Positions 51,996 through 63,105 are shown, counted from the first letter of the stretch. The stretch is 64,000 nt of DNA from Nocardioides sp. zg-1228 (GCF_017086465.1 NZ_CP070961.1:2108001-2172000); one strand, 5' to 3'. Program-made: numbers and translations. The notes: generated by a model not told the origin, from the sequence alone.

Positions 51996-53015
51996 ATGCG
52001 CCAGGTAGTCATGCACGCCCCCGGGGACGTACGGGTCGAGGAGCGCCCCGACCCCACCATCGTCGAGCCGACGGATGCGATCATCCGGTTGAGCGCGAGC
52101 TGCATCTGCGGCAGCGACCTGTGGCCCTATCGCGGCGCGGAGCCGATCGCGGACCAGGTGATGGGCCACGAGTACGTCGGGGTGGTCGAGCAGGTCGGTG
52201 AGGACGTGCGCACCGTCGAGGTCGGCGACTTCGTCGTGGGCTCGTTCTGGGCATCCGACAACACGTGCGAGATCTGCCGGTCCGGCTACCAGGCCTACTG
52301 CATCCACCGCGTCCTGATGGGCACCATCGGCACCCAGTCCGAGCTCGCCCGGATCCCGCTCGCCGACGGCACGCTGGTCAAGACGCCCGGCGTGCCGGAG
52401 CCCGACCTCATCCCGTCCCTCATGGCCGCCTCCGACGTGCTCGGCACGGGCTGGTTCGCCGCCGTCGCCGCCGAGGCAGGGCCGGGGAGGACCGTCGCAG
52501 TCGTGGGCGACGGCGCCGTCGGCCTGCTCGGCGTCCTCGCCGCCAAGCAGCTCGGCGCGGAGCGCATCATCGCGTTCAGCCGCCACGCCGACCGCCAGGC
52601 CCTGGCGCGCGAGTTCGGGGCCACCGAGATCGTCGAGGAGCGCGGCGCGGAGGGCGTCGCCAGGGTCAAGGAGCTCACCCATGGGCTCGGCGCGCACTCG
52701 GTCGTCGAGGCAGTCGGGACACAGGAGTCGATGATGCAGGCCATCCACGCGACCCGCCCCGGAGGGCACGTCGGGTTCGTCGGCGTCTCCCACGACGTCG
52801 CCATCCCCGGCGACGAGCTGTTCATGGCCGGCGTCCACCTCCACGGCGGCCCCGCCCCCGTGCGCCGGTTCCTCCCGGAGCTCGTCCAGCTCATCTGGGA
52901 CCGACGGATCGACCCCGGCAAGGTCTTCGACCTCGCCCTGCCGCTCGACGAGGCCGCCCAAGGCTACGCCGCGATGGACCAGCGCACCGCCATCAAGGTG
53001 CTGCTCACGGTGTGA
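51996..53015 (+). CDS. Zinc-dependent alcohol dehydrogenase family protein
   Basis: 339 residues of the medium-chain dehydrogenase superfamily. Catalytic zinc: Cys in SCICGSDLWPYR and GHEYVGVVEQVG. The structural zinc lobe has SDNTCEICRSGYQAYC, with Asp in place of the first Cys as in related enzymes. The Rossmann GDGAVGLLGVLAAKQLG binds NAD(P). Substrate unknown. A Shine-Dalgarno GAGGAG lies about 9 nt upstream; divergent from hisE. Convergent with ribH, 19 bases apart. Confidence 0.9.
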   Translation: MRQVVMHAPGDVRVEERPDPTIVEPTDAIIRLSASCICGSDLWPYRGAEPIADQVMGHEYVGVVEQVGEDVRTVEVGDFVVGSFWASDNTCEICRSGYQAYCIHRVLMGTIGTQSELARIPLADGTLVKTPGVPEPDLIPSLMAASDVLGTGWFAAVAAEAGPGRTVAVVGDGAVGLLGVLAAKQLGAERIIAFSRHADRQALAREFGATEIVEERGAEGVARVKELTHGLGAHSVVEAVGTQESMMQAIHATRPGGHVGFVGVSHDVAIPGDELFMAGVHLHGGPAPVRRFLPELVQLIWDRRIDPGKVFDLALPLDEAAQGYAAMDQRTAIKVLLTV

Positions 53016-53034
53016 GCACCCGTCCCGGGGGGGA

Positions 53035-55560
<2,526 letters not shown>

Positions 55561-55564
<4 letters not shown>

Positions 55565-56181
55565 TCTTCCTCGTCGTTCGTACGGGCGGGGGCGTGGACG
55601 CCGAGCAGCTTCTCGACGTGCTTGGCGATGACGTCGGCCTCGAGGTTGACCAGGTCGCCGACGCGGCGGGACCCGAGCGTCGTGCGGGCGAGGGTCTCGG
55701 GGATCAGGCTGACGGTGAAGCTGGAGTCGTAGGCCTCGACCACGGTGAGGCTCACGCCGTCGACGGTGATCGAGCCCTTGTCGACGAGGTAGCGGGCGAG
55801 GTGGGCGGGCAGCGAGACCTCCACGACGTCCCAGTGCTCGCTGGGCGTGCGCGAGAGGATCTCGCCGACACCGTCGACGTGGCCCTGGACGATGTGGCCG
55901 CCGAGACGGGTGCCGAGGGTCACGGCGCGCTCGAGGTTGACCCGGTCGCCGGGCGCGACGCCGCGCAGGGAGGTCTTGTCGAGCGTCTCCTGCATGAGGT
56001 CGGCGGTCCACCGCCCGTCCCCGATCTCCGAGACGGTGAGGCAGCAGCCGTTGACGGCGATGGAGTCGCCCGGCGCGGTGCCCTCGAGCACGGTGTCGGC
56101 CTCGACGGTGAGCCGGATGGCGTCGCCCTGGTCGGTGACCTCGGCGACGGTGCCGAGCTCCTCCACGATCCCGGTGAACAT
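55561..56181 (-). CDS. ribE: Riboflavin synthase, alpha subunit
   Basis: 206 residues made of two similar beta barrels: [15 protein letters not shown] and [12 protein letters not shown] in the first; [15 protein letters not shown] and [20 protein letters not shown] in the second. Dismutates two lumazines to riboflavin. ATG at 56181 directly abuts the ribD stop codon. Confidence 0.96.
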
Positions 56182-57225
56182 TCAGTGCCTCCTCAGGGGC
56201 GTCATGGTGAGCCGGATGTTGGTGTCCTCGCCGTCGCCGCCGGGCAGCACGTGCACGTCGTCGACGCGCAGGTGCCGGGCGTCCGCGATCGTCTCGATGC
56301 CGAGGTCCGCGACGGCGCTGGTGCCGGCACCGAGCAGCATCGGCGCGACGTAGGCGACCACCTCGTCGACGAGGTCCGCCTGCAGGAACGCGCGGGCCAG
56401 CGACGGTCCCCCCTCGAGGAACACGTGCTGGCGGTCGAGCGCGCGGAGCCGGGCGAGCGCCTCGTGGGGGTCGCGGGTGCGGAGGTGCACCGTCTCGGCG
56501 CGGTCGTCGAGGACCCGTCGGTCGGGCGCCAGGTCGCGCAGCCCCATCACCGCACGTAGCGGCTGGATCGCCACCGGCCGGTCGAGCTCGTCGCGCACGG
56601 TGAGCTGGGGGTCGTCGACCTCGACGGTGTGGGTGCCGACGAGCATCGTGTCGCACTGCGCGCGCAGGCGGTGCGTGTCGAGGCGGGCCGCGCGGCTCGA
56701 CACCCAGCGGCTGGTGCCGTCGGCCGCCGCGCTGCGACCGTCGAGGGAGGTGGCGAACTTCCAGGTGACGAAGGGGCGGGCGTGGATGACGGCGAACGTC
56801 CACACCCGGTTGACCGCCTCCGCCTCCGCGGCCAGCAGCCCCGACTCGACGTCGACGCCGGCGTCGCGCAGTCGGCGGTCACCGCCGCTGGCCGCCGGGT
56901 TGGGGTCGGCCTGTGCGTAGACGACGCGGCGTACGCCCGCCGCGACCAGGGCCTCGCTGCACGGTCCGGTGCGGCCGGTGTGGTCGCACGGCTCGAGCGT
57001 GACCACGGCAGTGGCCCCGCGTGCCGCCTCCCCGGCCTCGGCCAGCGCGGCGGCCTCGGCGTGCGGCGTACCGGCGCCGCGGTGGAAGCCCTCGGCGATC
57101 GTGGAGCCGTCCGGCGCGAGCACCACGCAGCCGACGCGCGGGTTGGGGCCGAGCGGCACCCCGGGGGCGACGGCGATCGCCAGCGCGCGGCGCATCGCGC
57201 GCCGCTCCGCCTCGCTGCTCGTCAT
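56182..57225 (-). CDS. ribD: Bifunctional diaminohydroxyphosphoribosyl-aminopyrimidine deaminase / reductase
   Basis: 347 residues. The deaminase domain has the zinc site HAEAAALAEAG and EPCDHTGRTGPC; the reductase half has FVTWKFATSLDGRSAA, SSRAARLDTHRLRAQCD and the EGGPSLARAFLQADLVDE block. ATG 57225 has GGAGG 5 nt upstream. First gene after the FMN riboswitch. Confidence 0.95.
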   Translation of the reverse strand: MTSSEAERRAMRRALAIAVAPGVPLGPNPRVGCVVLAPDGSTIAEGFHRGAGTPHAEAAALAEAGEAARGATAVVTLEPCDHTGRTGPCSEALVAAGVRRVVYAQADPNPAASGGDRRLRDAGVDVESGLLAAEAEAVNRVWTFAVIHARPFVTWKFATSLDGRSAAADGTSRWVSSRAARLDTHRLRAQCDTMLVGTHTVEVDDPQLTVRDELDRPVAIQPLRAVMGLRDLAPDRRVLDDRAETVHLRTRDPHEALARLRALDRQHVFLEGGPSLARAFLQADLVDEVVAYVAPMLLGAGTSAVADLGIETIADARHLRVDDVHVLPGGDGEDTNIRLTMTPLRRH

Positions 57226-57315
57226 CTCCGCCTCCGGTCCGTGTGGGACTCCGGGGGGCGGGCGACGGGGCACGCGGTCCCCGGTCGGGGACGACGTACG
57301 AGCCGTCAGCGTGCA

Positions 57316-57430
57316 CTTCTCATCCGGACTATGACCGTCGGTCCAGGAGTTCCACCTGGTCAACCGGCCACTGGCGGTGGTCGGGTCGCGGACTGTGACC
57401 GCCGGTGCGGAGTTCCACCGCCCCCAGAGC
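57316..57430 (-). promoter_or_regulatory. FMN riboswitch (RFN element)
   Basis: On the minus strand: GGCGGTGGAACTCCGCACCG, then GGCGGTCACAGTCCGCGACC, a variable arm, GACCAGGTGGAACTCC and CGACGGTCATAGTCCGGATG with the terminal GAGAAG. These are the conserved RFN blocks. It lies about 90 bases upstream of ribD and should shut down the rib operon when FMN is plentiful. Confidence 0.95.
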
Positions 57431-57529
57431 ACGCAAGCTCTTGTGGGCGCAACTCTGCCACAGCGCGAGCCATTCCCTCACCCGGCTCCACCGGTGAGAT
57501 GGGCGACACCGTGTCGCGGCCGAGCGCCG

Positions 57530-58873
57530 TCAGACCTGGTCGAGGAAGCGGTCGAAGACCCGCGCGCCGAACTCGAGGGCGTCGACCGGCACCCGCTCGT
57601 CCACGCCGTGGAAGAGGGCGGTGAAGTCGAGGTCGGCCGGCAGCCGCAGCGGCGCGAAGCCGTAGGAGCGCATGTCGAGCGTGCGGAAGTGCTTGGCGTC
57701 GGTGCCGCCCGACATCAGGTAGGGCGCGACGATCGCCTCGGGGTCCTCGGCGAGCAGGCTGCGGGTCATCGCCGCCACCAGGTCGCCGTCGTACGGCGTC
57801 TCCCACGGGTCCTGCTTGGACTCGAAGTCGAACTCGATGCCGTCGCCGGCGAGCTCGCGCAGCGTCGCGAAGAACTCGTCCTCGTAGCCGGGCAGGAAGC
57901 GCCCGTCGACCGTGGCCTGCGCGTCGGTGGGGATGACGTTGGTCTTGTAGCCGGCGCGCAGCATCGTCGGGTTGGCGGTGTTGCGGATGACCGCGCCGAG
58001 CATCCGGGCGGCGTCGCCGAACTCCTCCACCAGCGCCTCGGCGTTGTCGGGCGTCGCCTCCGTGCCGGCGAGCTCGGCGACGCTCGCGAGCAGCACCTCC
58101 ATGGTCGGGGTCAGCCGCACGGGCCACTGGTGCGCGCCGATGCGGGCGACCGCGCCGGCGAGCCGGGTGACGGCGTTGTCGTCGTTGATCATCGAGCCGT
58201 GGCCGGCCCGGCCGCGGGCCGTCAGCCGCATCCACGCCATGCCCTTCTCGGCCGCCTCGATGAGGTAGACCCGGCGTCCGCGCACGGTGGCCGAGAAGCC
58301 GCCCACCTCGCCGACGGCCTCCGAGCAGTCGGCGAACCAGTCGGCGTGCTGGTCGACGAGCACCCCGGCGCCGTGGTGGCCACCCGCCTCCTCGTCGGCG
58401 GTGAAGCACAGCACCAGCTCGCGGTCGGGCACCGCGCCGGCCGCCGCCCGCGCCCGTACGACGCTGAGCAGCATGGCGTCGAAGTCCTTCATGTCGACCG
58501 CACCCCGGCCCCACACGTGCCCGTCGCGGATCTCGCCGGCGAACGGGTCGACCTGCCAGTCGGAGGCCTCCGCGGGCACGACGTCGAGGTGGCCGTGGAG
58601 CAGCAGCGGGGCACGGCCGTCGCCGCCGCCCCAGCGCGCCACGACGTTGGCCCGACCCGGCAGGCCCTCGATGACCTCGGCGTCGATGCCGACCTCGTCG
58701 AGCAGGCCCGCGACGTGCTCGGCCGCCTTCCGCTCCCCCGGCCCCTCGTCGGTGCCGTAGTTGGAGGTGTCGATGCGGATGAGCTCCTGGCACAGCCGCA
58801 CCACCTCCGCCGCAGGGTCGTAGGAGCGGTCCTGCGAGCGGTCCTGCGAGAGGTCCCGGGGCGCCTGTTCCAT
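57530..58873 (-). CDS. M20 family metallopeptidase (ArgE/DapE/ACY1-like)
   Basis: 447 residues. Zinc motifs: LLLHGHLDVVPA (His and catalytic Asp), WGRGAVDMKD, FTADEEAGG (catalytic Glu pair), and a late LMSGGTDAKHFR His. The lid domain spans about 200-320. It hydrolyses an N-acyl or peptide substrate, not identified. An N-terminal QDRSQDRS repeat precedes the fold. Start ATG at 58873 (or 58882); the former keeps a purine-rich GGATGGG upstream. Divergent from tRNA-Leu. Confidence 0.88.
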   Translation of the reverse strand: MEQAPRDLSQDRSQDRSYDPAAEVVRLCQELIRIDTSNYGTDEGPGERKAAEHVAGLLDEVGIDAEVIEGLPGRANVVARWGGGDGRAPLLLHGHLDVVPAEASDWQVDPFAGEIRDGHVWGRGAVDMKDFDAMLLSVVRARAAAGAVPDRELVLCFTADEEAGGHHGAGVLVDQHADWFADCSEAVGEVGGFSATVRGRRVYLIEAAEKGMAWMRLTARGRAGHGSMINDDNAVTRLAGAVARIGAHQWPVRLTPTMEVLLASVAELAGTEATPDNAEALVEEFGDAARMLGAVIRNTANPTMLRAGYKTNVIPTDAQATVDGRFLPGYEDEFFATLRELAGDGIEFDFESKQDPWETPYDGDLVAAMTRSLLAEDPEAIVAPYLMSGGTDAKHFRTLDMRSYGFAPLRLPADLDFTALFHGVDERVPVDALEFGARVFDRFLDQV

Positions 58874-58953
58874 GCCGCCCATCCTGCCCCACGAGCGAGC
58901 ACCAGCCCCGATTCGTTGGTGGGAAGCGGCTTTGCTACTGTTTCCCAGCACTC

Positions 58954-59042
58954 GTCCGGGTGGCGGAATTGGCAGACGCGCTAGCTTGAGGTGCTAGTGC
59001 CCGTATTAGGGCGTGGGGGTTCAAGTCCCCCCTCGGACACCA
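58954..59042 (+). tRNA. tRNA-Leu(GAG), CCA encoded
   Basis: Class II tRNA with acceptor GTCCGGG/CTCGGAC, anticodon stem CTAGC/GCTAG with loop TTGAGGT (anticodon GAG at 58988-58990), a long variable arm (GCCC/GGGC), T arm GGGGG-TTCAAGT-CCCCC and a 3' ACCA. Reads CUC and CUU. Confidence 0.96.
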
Positions 59043-59049
59043 CGGTGGA

Positions 59050-59083
59050 CAGTCAGGGCCTCGCGAGAGCGGGGCCCTGACTG
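59050..59083 (+). terminator. Terminator after tRNA-Leu
   Basis: CAGTCAGGGCC/GGCCCTGACTG stem extended by TCGC/GCGG around a GAGA loop, 8 bases beyond the tRNA. No T-run, as is common in actinobacteria. Confidence 0.75.
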
Positions 59084-59458
59084 CTTCCCGCGACCTGGTT
59101 GTCCGACCTGCTTCTCGACGCGGGTCCGGGCGTCACCGATCCCTGCAGAAGGTCCCCTTGGCGGACAGTCCCCTCGGCGGTGTGCCAGCTGTCGGCGAGA
59201 CGGCAACCACTGGGCCCGGAGGTCCTCCGGGGGAGGTCTGACGGGGTGTGTCCCCATTGGCTGGGCGAGTTGTACAGGGACCGTGCGGCGCATGCCGCAC
59301 CCTGGACACATCCGCGCGCAGGCAGGACGCGAGAACGGAGAAGACGCCCTCGCGTGGTCGTCATCGACGCCTGACCGGACCCGCGGCGCCTCGAACGGCG
59401 GGTTCACGTCCACGACCGAGGCGGCCCCTACCGCCGCGCCTAGGGCGCGAATCGAGTC
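59084..59458. other. No convincing gene; start of accessory region
   Basis: 375 bases between the tRNA terminator and the VOC relic. Frames here have no recognisable domain or clean start. The composition is less uniform than the conserved region to the left. A possible short decayed reading frame ending VVVIDA (about 59340-59373) could be residue of an older gene. Confidence 0.4.
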
Positions 59459-59629
59459 GTGGCCGTCGACGTCGACGTCACCGGCCTACCGGTGGCCGCG
59501 CTGGTGGTGCCCGCCGATGCTGGTGCGCCAGTCGTCACGCCACCGCATGATGCGGGCAACAACAACCGCAACGCAGTCGTCCGCGACCCCGAGGGCACCC
59601 TGGCGGAGTTCGTCGCCAAGCGGTCCTAG
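59459..59629 (+). pseudogene. VOC (glyoxalase/bleomycin-resistance) C-terminal relic
   Basis: A 56-codon frame (GTG start, TAG stop) ending RNAVVRDPEGTLAEFVAKRS, which is the last strand and metal-ligand Glu (in AEF) of VOC-fold enzymes. A stop immediately upstream removes the N-terminal beta-alpha-beta unit, so this is the stump of a broken gene. It opens the repeat-gene array. Confidence 0.5.
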
Positions 59630-59638
59630 CGGCACGCC

Positions 59639-59706
59639 GCTCCAGCGCGACCGAATCTCGGCAGATCCGGTCCAGCTGATCGCGGCAGATCCGGTTGAAC
59701 CGCAGC
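59639..59706 (+). repeat. Palindromic intergenic repeat, copy A
   Basis: Left arm GCTCCAGCGCGACCGAATCT (59639-59658), core beginning CGGCAGATCCG (59659-59686), right arm AGATCCGGTTGAACCGCAGC (59687-59706). The arms match as inverted repeats at 14 of 20 positions. A second CGGCAGATCCG is 24 bases after the first. Confidence 0.8.
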
Positions 59707-59890
59707 GCACGCTCTCGGCGGTACGAGCGTGCAAATCACGGCCACTGCGGCGTGCCGTCACGGCCGAACCAGCCCTCGAGGTCAGACCACCTGACGACAA
59801 ACTGGGACTGCCGACCCGACGCGGCACTCGCACGCCGCATCGTTACCCACCGCAGGTACGGTTCCGTCCCCGCGACGCCCGACCCCTGAC

Positions 59891-60256
59891 TCACTCCGGC
59901 TGGAATACGCAGAACTCGTTGCCCTCCGGGTCTGCGAGGACATCCCAATCGATCTCCGCGCCGCGACGGCGCATGACGATCGCACCAAGCTCGACGAGTT
60001 CCTCGCAGTCTCCGTACACGTCCAAGTGCATCCGGTTCTTGACCGACTTCTGCTCGGCGACCGGATTGATCCAGATCAGGGGTCCGCTCCCAGCCGGGTC
60101 GACGATCGGCGTCGGCCACGCCGCCGGCCGAGTCCAGCCATCGTCGCGCGGATACAGCTCATCCGATCGCCGGTAGCCAAGGGCGGCGCACCACCAGTCT
60201 GCGAGCGCCTGGTGGTCGACCGCGTCGAGCGCGATGTCTTTGAAACGTGCCGGCAC
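59891..60256 (-). CDS. VOC superfamily protein (glyoxalase-like)
   Basis: 121 residues: FKDIALDAVDHQALADWWCA, NRMHLDVYGD (metal-ligand His) and a final LADPEGNEFCVFQPE (metal-ligand Glu). VOC-fold enzymes of this small actinobacterial subgroup are dioxygenase-, lyase- or drug-binding-like; the substrate is unknown. GTG 60256 was chosen because the fold begins PARFKDIALDAV. First intact gene in the array, oriented minus. Confidence 0.85.
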   Translation of the reverse strand: MPARFKDIALDAVDHQALADWWCAALGYRRSDELYPRDDGWTRPAAWPTPIVDPAGSGPLIWINPVAEQKSVKNRMHLDVYGDCEELVELGAIVMRRRGAEIDWDVLADPEGNEFCVFQPE

Positions 60257-60314
60257 CCGTTCATCGTGGCACAAGGGGAGTCGGCGCCTTCGGCGCCTCG
60301 TCCGGGTGGCGGGC

Positions 60315-60396
60315 GCTCGCCCCAGAAGAGCGGCTACGCGCACCATCAGCGGCCAGATCCGGGCGAGCGTAGCCGTCCTCAACGCGGCAGATCCGG
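60315..60396 (+). repeat. Palindromic intergenic repeat, copy B plus a half copy
   Basis: Outer stem GCTCGCCC (60315-60322) with GGGCGAGC (60361-60368), enclosing GCGCACCATCAGCGGC and AGATCC as in the other copies, but with altered outer arms. A further GGCTACGC/GCGTAGCC pair is nested nearby. A separate CGGCAGATCCGG half copy lies at 60385-60396. Confidence 0.75.
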
Positions 60397-60482
60397 ACGC
60401 GACATCGGTCCTGTGAAACGCTGCGCTCGTGGTGACTCGGCACGGCAGGTGGAAGGTCTCAACGGCGACGACTTCTGAGCAG

Positions 60483-60899
60483 ATGACGTGGAGGAGGCTC
60501 TACCGCGCCTACGGCGAGGAAGCGGGCTACGTGGTCAGCGACGAGCATCTTTCGCGTGTCTGGTCCTGGATCATGCGCAGTGACGGGCAGACCAACTGTC
60601 TACTACTGCATGACAGCACGGTCCCGGACGCTGTGGGGCTCGCTCACTACCGACCGTTCGAGAGGCCCATCACGGGCTCCATCGGGTGTTATCTGGACGA
60701 TCTGTTCGTCGACACCGTGCAGCGAGGGCATGGCGGAGCCCGCGCCCTGCTCGAACACCTCGCCGGGTTGGCAGGGGCATCCGGATGGACAACCGTTCGA
60801 TGGACCACGAAACCAAGCAACCCTGCCCAGTCTCTCTACGACTCTGTCGCCGCGCGCAACCCCGTCATCACCTTCGACATGGATCCGCGAGTCGACTGA
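60483..60899 (+). CDS. GNAT family N-acetyltransferase
   Basis: 138 residues. Acetyl-CoA-binding motif A: DDLFVDTVQRGHGGARALLE; the fourth strand region follows and the end reads SLYDSVAARNPVITFDMD. Substrate not predictable (small-molecule or peptide acetylation). ATG at 60483 was chosen by fold; no Shine-Dalgarno. Confidence 0.85.
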   Translation: MTWRRLYRAYGEEAGYVVSDEHLSRVWSWIMRSDGQTNCLLLHDSTVPDAVGLAHYRPFERPITGSIGCYLDDLFVDTVQRGHGGARALLEHLAGLAGASGWTTVRWTTKPSNPAQSLYDSVAARNPVITFDMDPRVD

Positions 60900-60914
60900 C
60901 CACGGGGCAGCGGT

Positions 60915-60972
60915 CGCTCGCCCGGCTCATCGGCAGATCCGCGCACTGTCAGCGGCAGATCCGGATGTTCGC
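60915..60972 (+). repeat. Palindromic intergenic repeat, copy C
   Basis: Left arm region CGCTCGCCCGGCTCAT (60915-60930), 26-base core from CGGCAGATCC to AGCGGC (60931-60956), right arm AGATCCGGATGTTCGC (60957-60972). Two CGGCAGATCCG units 22 bases apart. Confidence 0.8.
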
Positions 60973-61331
60973 TAGGACCGCAGGAACGTGTCCTCGATGA
61001 GCACCTCGGGAGTCACGCGTACCCGCGTTCGACCCGAGTGCCCTGCAGATCCGTACTCCAACAAGATCTCTGCCGTCTCTCCGACGCCGGCGACGGTTAG
61101 CAGAGTCGCCATCTCGCGATGGACGTCCGTTACGACGACGTCACCTCTTCGGTGTCGTACCCGCACGCTGCTGTCGGTCACATCCCATGTCACGTGGACG
61201 GTTTCGCGGCTGCCCGTGACGGGGTAGACCACCTCACGCACGAACTCGTCGCCGGAGACTGCCTCGGCGGTTGGTGTGACACCCAGGGCCGTCCACCACG
61301 CCTCGTCATCCGCAACCTGTAGTGATGTCAC
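60972..61331 (-). CDS. Hypothetical protein in array
   Basis: 119 residues, MTSLQVADDEAWWTALGV onward, mostly beta strand (ETVHVTWDVTDSSVRVRHRR, RTRVRVTPEVLIEDTF). No family recognised. GTG 61331 lies 6 nt after TAGACT (61343-61338), supporting a leaderless start. The stop codon sits on the edge of repeat C. Confidence 0.6.
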   Translation of the reverse strand: MTSLQVADDEAWWTALGVTPTAEAVSGDEFVREVVYPVTGSRETVHVTWDVTDSSVRVRHRRGDVVVTDVHREMATLLTVAGVGETAEILLEYGSAGHSGRTRVRVTPEVLIEDTFLRS

Positions 61332-61345
61332 ACGGGAAGTCTAGT

Positions 61346-61395
61346 GAGCGCATCTCGGCAGATCCGCGCACTATCAGCGGCAGATGAGTGCGTTC
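61346..61395 (+). repeat. Palindromic intergenic repeat, copy D
   Basis: Left arm GAGCGCATCT (61346-61355), core CGGCAGATCC to AGCGGC (61356-61381), right arm AGATGAGTGCGTTC (61382-61395). Arms pair at 7 of 10 positions although their sequence differs from copies C and E. Confidence 0.8.
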
Positions 61396-61423
61396 CCCTC
61401 CACAACGCGCGCACAATGACCCG

Positions 61424-61837
61424 ATGGCCGTTGGCGGATGCATCTTCTGCGACATCGCTGCCGACCGATCGCCCGCCCGGTTCGTCTATCGGGACGAGTC
61501 GGCGTGCGCTTTCCTCGACACTGAACCAGTGAGGGCAGGTCACATCCTGGTCATACCGACAGCGCACATCACCGATCTGATGTCGGGACTCGCCACAGAA
61601 GGCATCGCGGGAATGGCCCAAGCACTGCACACGACCGCCGCTCTGCTCAGGGATCGCCTGGCCGCCGATGGCGTCAGTGTGTTCCAGTCCAACGGCGCGG
61701 CATCGGGACAGACGGTGGACCACCTGCACTTTCACCTCGTGCCTCGGTTCTCGGGCGACGGCAGACTGACGAGCAACTGGGCGCCTGCCCACGATGCGAT
61801 GGACGCGCTCGACCGCACCCACGCCCTACTCATCTAG
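61424..61837 (+). CDS. HIT-family (histidine triad) hydrolase
   Basis: 137 residues. A CxxC pair at the N-terminus (CIFCD, residues 6 and 9), then the fold with VRAGHILVIPTAHITDL and the triad HLHFHLVPRF (His100, His102, His104). HIT enzymes hydrolyse nucleotidyl-phosphoramidates or dinucleotides. ATG at 61424. Confidence 0.92.
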   Translation: MAVGGCIFCDIAADRSPARFVYRDESACAFLDTEPVRAGHILVIPTAHITDLMSGLATEGIAGMAQALHTTAALLRDRLAADGVSVFQSNGAASGQTVDHLHFHLVPRFSGDGRLTSNWAPAHDAMDALDRTHALLI

Positions 61838-61853
61838 TGCCGTTGAGCAGCGA

Positions 61854-61886
61854 CCGGATCTCGGCAGATCCGCGCACCATCAGCGG
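61854..61886 (+). repeat. Palindromic intergenic repeat, copy E, left half (interrupted by IS)
   Basis: CCGGATCT (61854-61861) plus the core to ATCAGCGG. The last two bases, GG (61885-61886), are duplicated at 63106-63107. The right half is beyond the IS. Confidence 0.85.
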
Positions 61887-63105
61887 GGCGTTCTCAACCG
61901 GTCAGCGCAACACTCCTTAAGTCGAGGAGGTCGCGATGGCGCGTCAGAACTATCAGAGGTTGTCGCCAGCAGACATTGATGAGATCTGGTCGCGGATGCG
62001 TGCTGGGCACGCGGTGAAGCCGACCGCGCGATCGTTGGGATTGTCGACGAGCACGGTGCGGGCCTACTTGCTGCGTTGCGGCGGGATCAGACCTGACCCA
62101 CGTCACCGCTCAGCAGGCCGGTTGGGCTTCGAGGAGCGTGAGGAGATCTCCCGCGGCCTGGCCGCCGACTTGTCGTTGCGGGCGATCGCGGCCGGGTTGG
62201 GTCGCTCGCCGTCGACGATCAGCCGTGAGGTCGCGAGCAACGGCGGCCGGCGTGGCTACCGGGCCGCGTCCGCGGACCAGCACGCCTGGGCCAGGGCGAC
62301 CCGACCCAAGGCATGCAAGCTAGCCACCAACCCGGTGCTGGCTGGCATCGTGGCCGCGAAGCTTCAGCGACGATGGTCGCCCCAGCAGATCGCCGGCTGG
62401 CTCAAGCTCACCTATCCCGAAGACCCGGAGATGCACGTGTCGCACGAGAGCATCTACCGCACGCTGTTCGTGCAGTCACGCGGTGCGCTGCGCAAGGAGC
62501 TGACCGCCTACCTGCGCACCGGTCGGGTGATCCGACGCGTGCACGGGGTCCGGCTCCCCGACGGTCGAGGCGGGCGGCCGGGGATCGTGAACATCAGTGA
62601 GCGTCCCGCTGAAGCCGAGGACCGTGCGGTGCCCGGACACTGGGAGGGCGACCTGGTCTTCGGCAAGCAGATGAGCCCAGTGGCCACCTTGGTCGAACGC
62701 TCTACTCGCTACCTGCTGCTCGTCGGACTACCCGGCGGCAGCCACAAGGCCGACGTCGTCGCTGACGCCCTGGCCGCCGCCGTCGCGCACCTACCTGCAC
62801 AGCTGGCCAAGTCGCTGACCTGGGACCAGGGCCACGAGATGGCCGAGCACAAACGCTTCACCAACGAGACCGGGATCCAGGTCTACTTCTGTGACCCCAA
62901 GTCACCGTGGCAGCGCGGGAGCAACGAGAACACCAACGGCCTTCTACGTCAGTACCTGCCGCGGCGGGTCGACTTCAAGACCCTCACCCAAGTCGACCTC
63001 GACGCCATCGCACTCGAGCTCAACGACAGACCTCGACAGACCCTCGGGTTCAAGACACCATCGCAAGCACTAGCCGAGGTGTTGCATTGACCGCCTGAGC
63101 CCGCA
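61887..63105 (+). mobile_element. IS30-family insertion sequence, complete
   Basis: 1,219 bp bounded by imperfect terminal inverted repeats of about 26 bp (19 matches): 61887-61912 against the complement of 63080-63105. The GG target duplication is the 2-bp type of IS30 elements. It contains one transposase gene reading left to right. Confidence 0.9.
61936..63090 (+). CDS. IS30-family transposase
   Basis: 384 residues. N-terminal helix-turn-helix regions (ARSLGLSTSTVRAYLLRCG and GLGRSPSTISREVASNGG) bind DNA. The catalytic triad Asp239 (WEGDLVF), Asp297 (WDQGHEM) and Glu331 (NENTNGLLRQYLPR) has the DD-33-E spacing of IS30. ATG 61936 with a strong GAGGAGG Shine-Dalgarno. Appears intact. Confidence 0.95.
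   Translation: MARQNYQRLSPADIDEIWSRMRAGHAVKPTARSLGLSTSTVRAYLLRCGGIRPDPRHRSAGRLGFEEREEISRGLAADLSLRAIAAGLGRSPSTISREVASNGGRRGYRAASADQHAWARATRPKACKLATNPVLAGIVAAKLQRRWSPQQIAGWLKLTYPEDPEMHVSHESIYRTLFVQSRGALRKELTAYLRTGRVIRRVHGVRLPDGRGGRPGIVNISERPAEAEDRAVPGHWEGDLVFGKQMSPVATLVERSTRYLLLVGLPGGSHKADVVADALAAAVAHLPAQLAKSLTWDQGHEMAEHKRFTNETGIQVYFCDPKSPWQRGSNENTNGLLRQYLPRRVDFKTLTQVDLDAIALELNDRPRQTLGFKTPSQALAEVLH

Noticed and set aside
58795..58860. QDRSQDRS repeat at the M20 peptidase N-terminus as a regulatory repeat
   Set aside because: Short in-frame duplication in a poorly conserved N-terminus; no sign of phase variation.
59736..60119. Second minus-strand frame overlapping the VOC gene
   Set aside because: It overlaps the VOC gene in another frame, is Arg-rich and has no motif.
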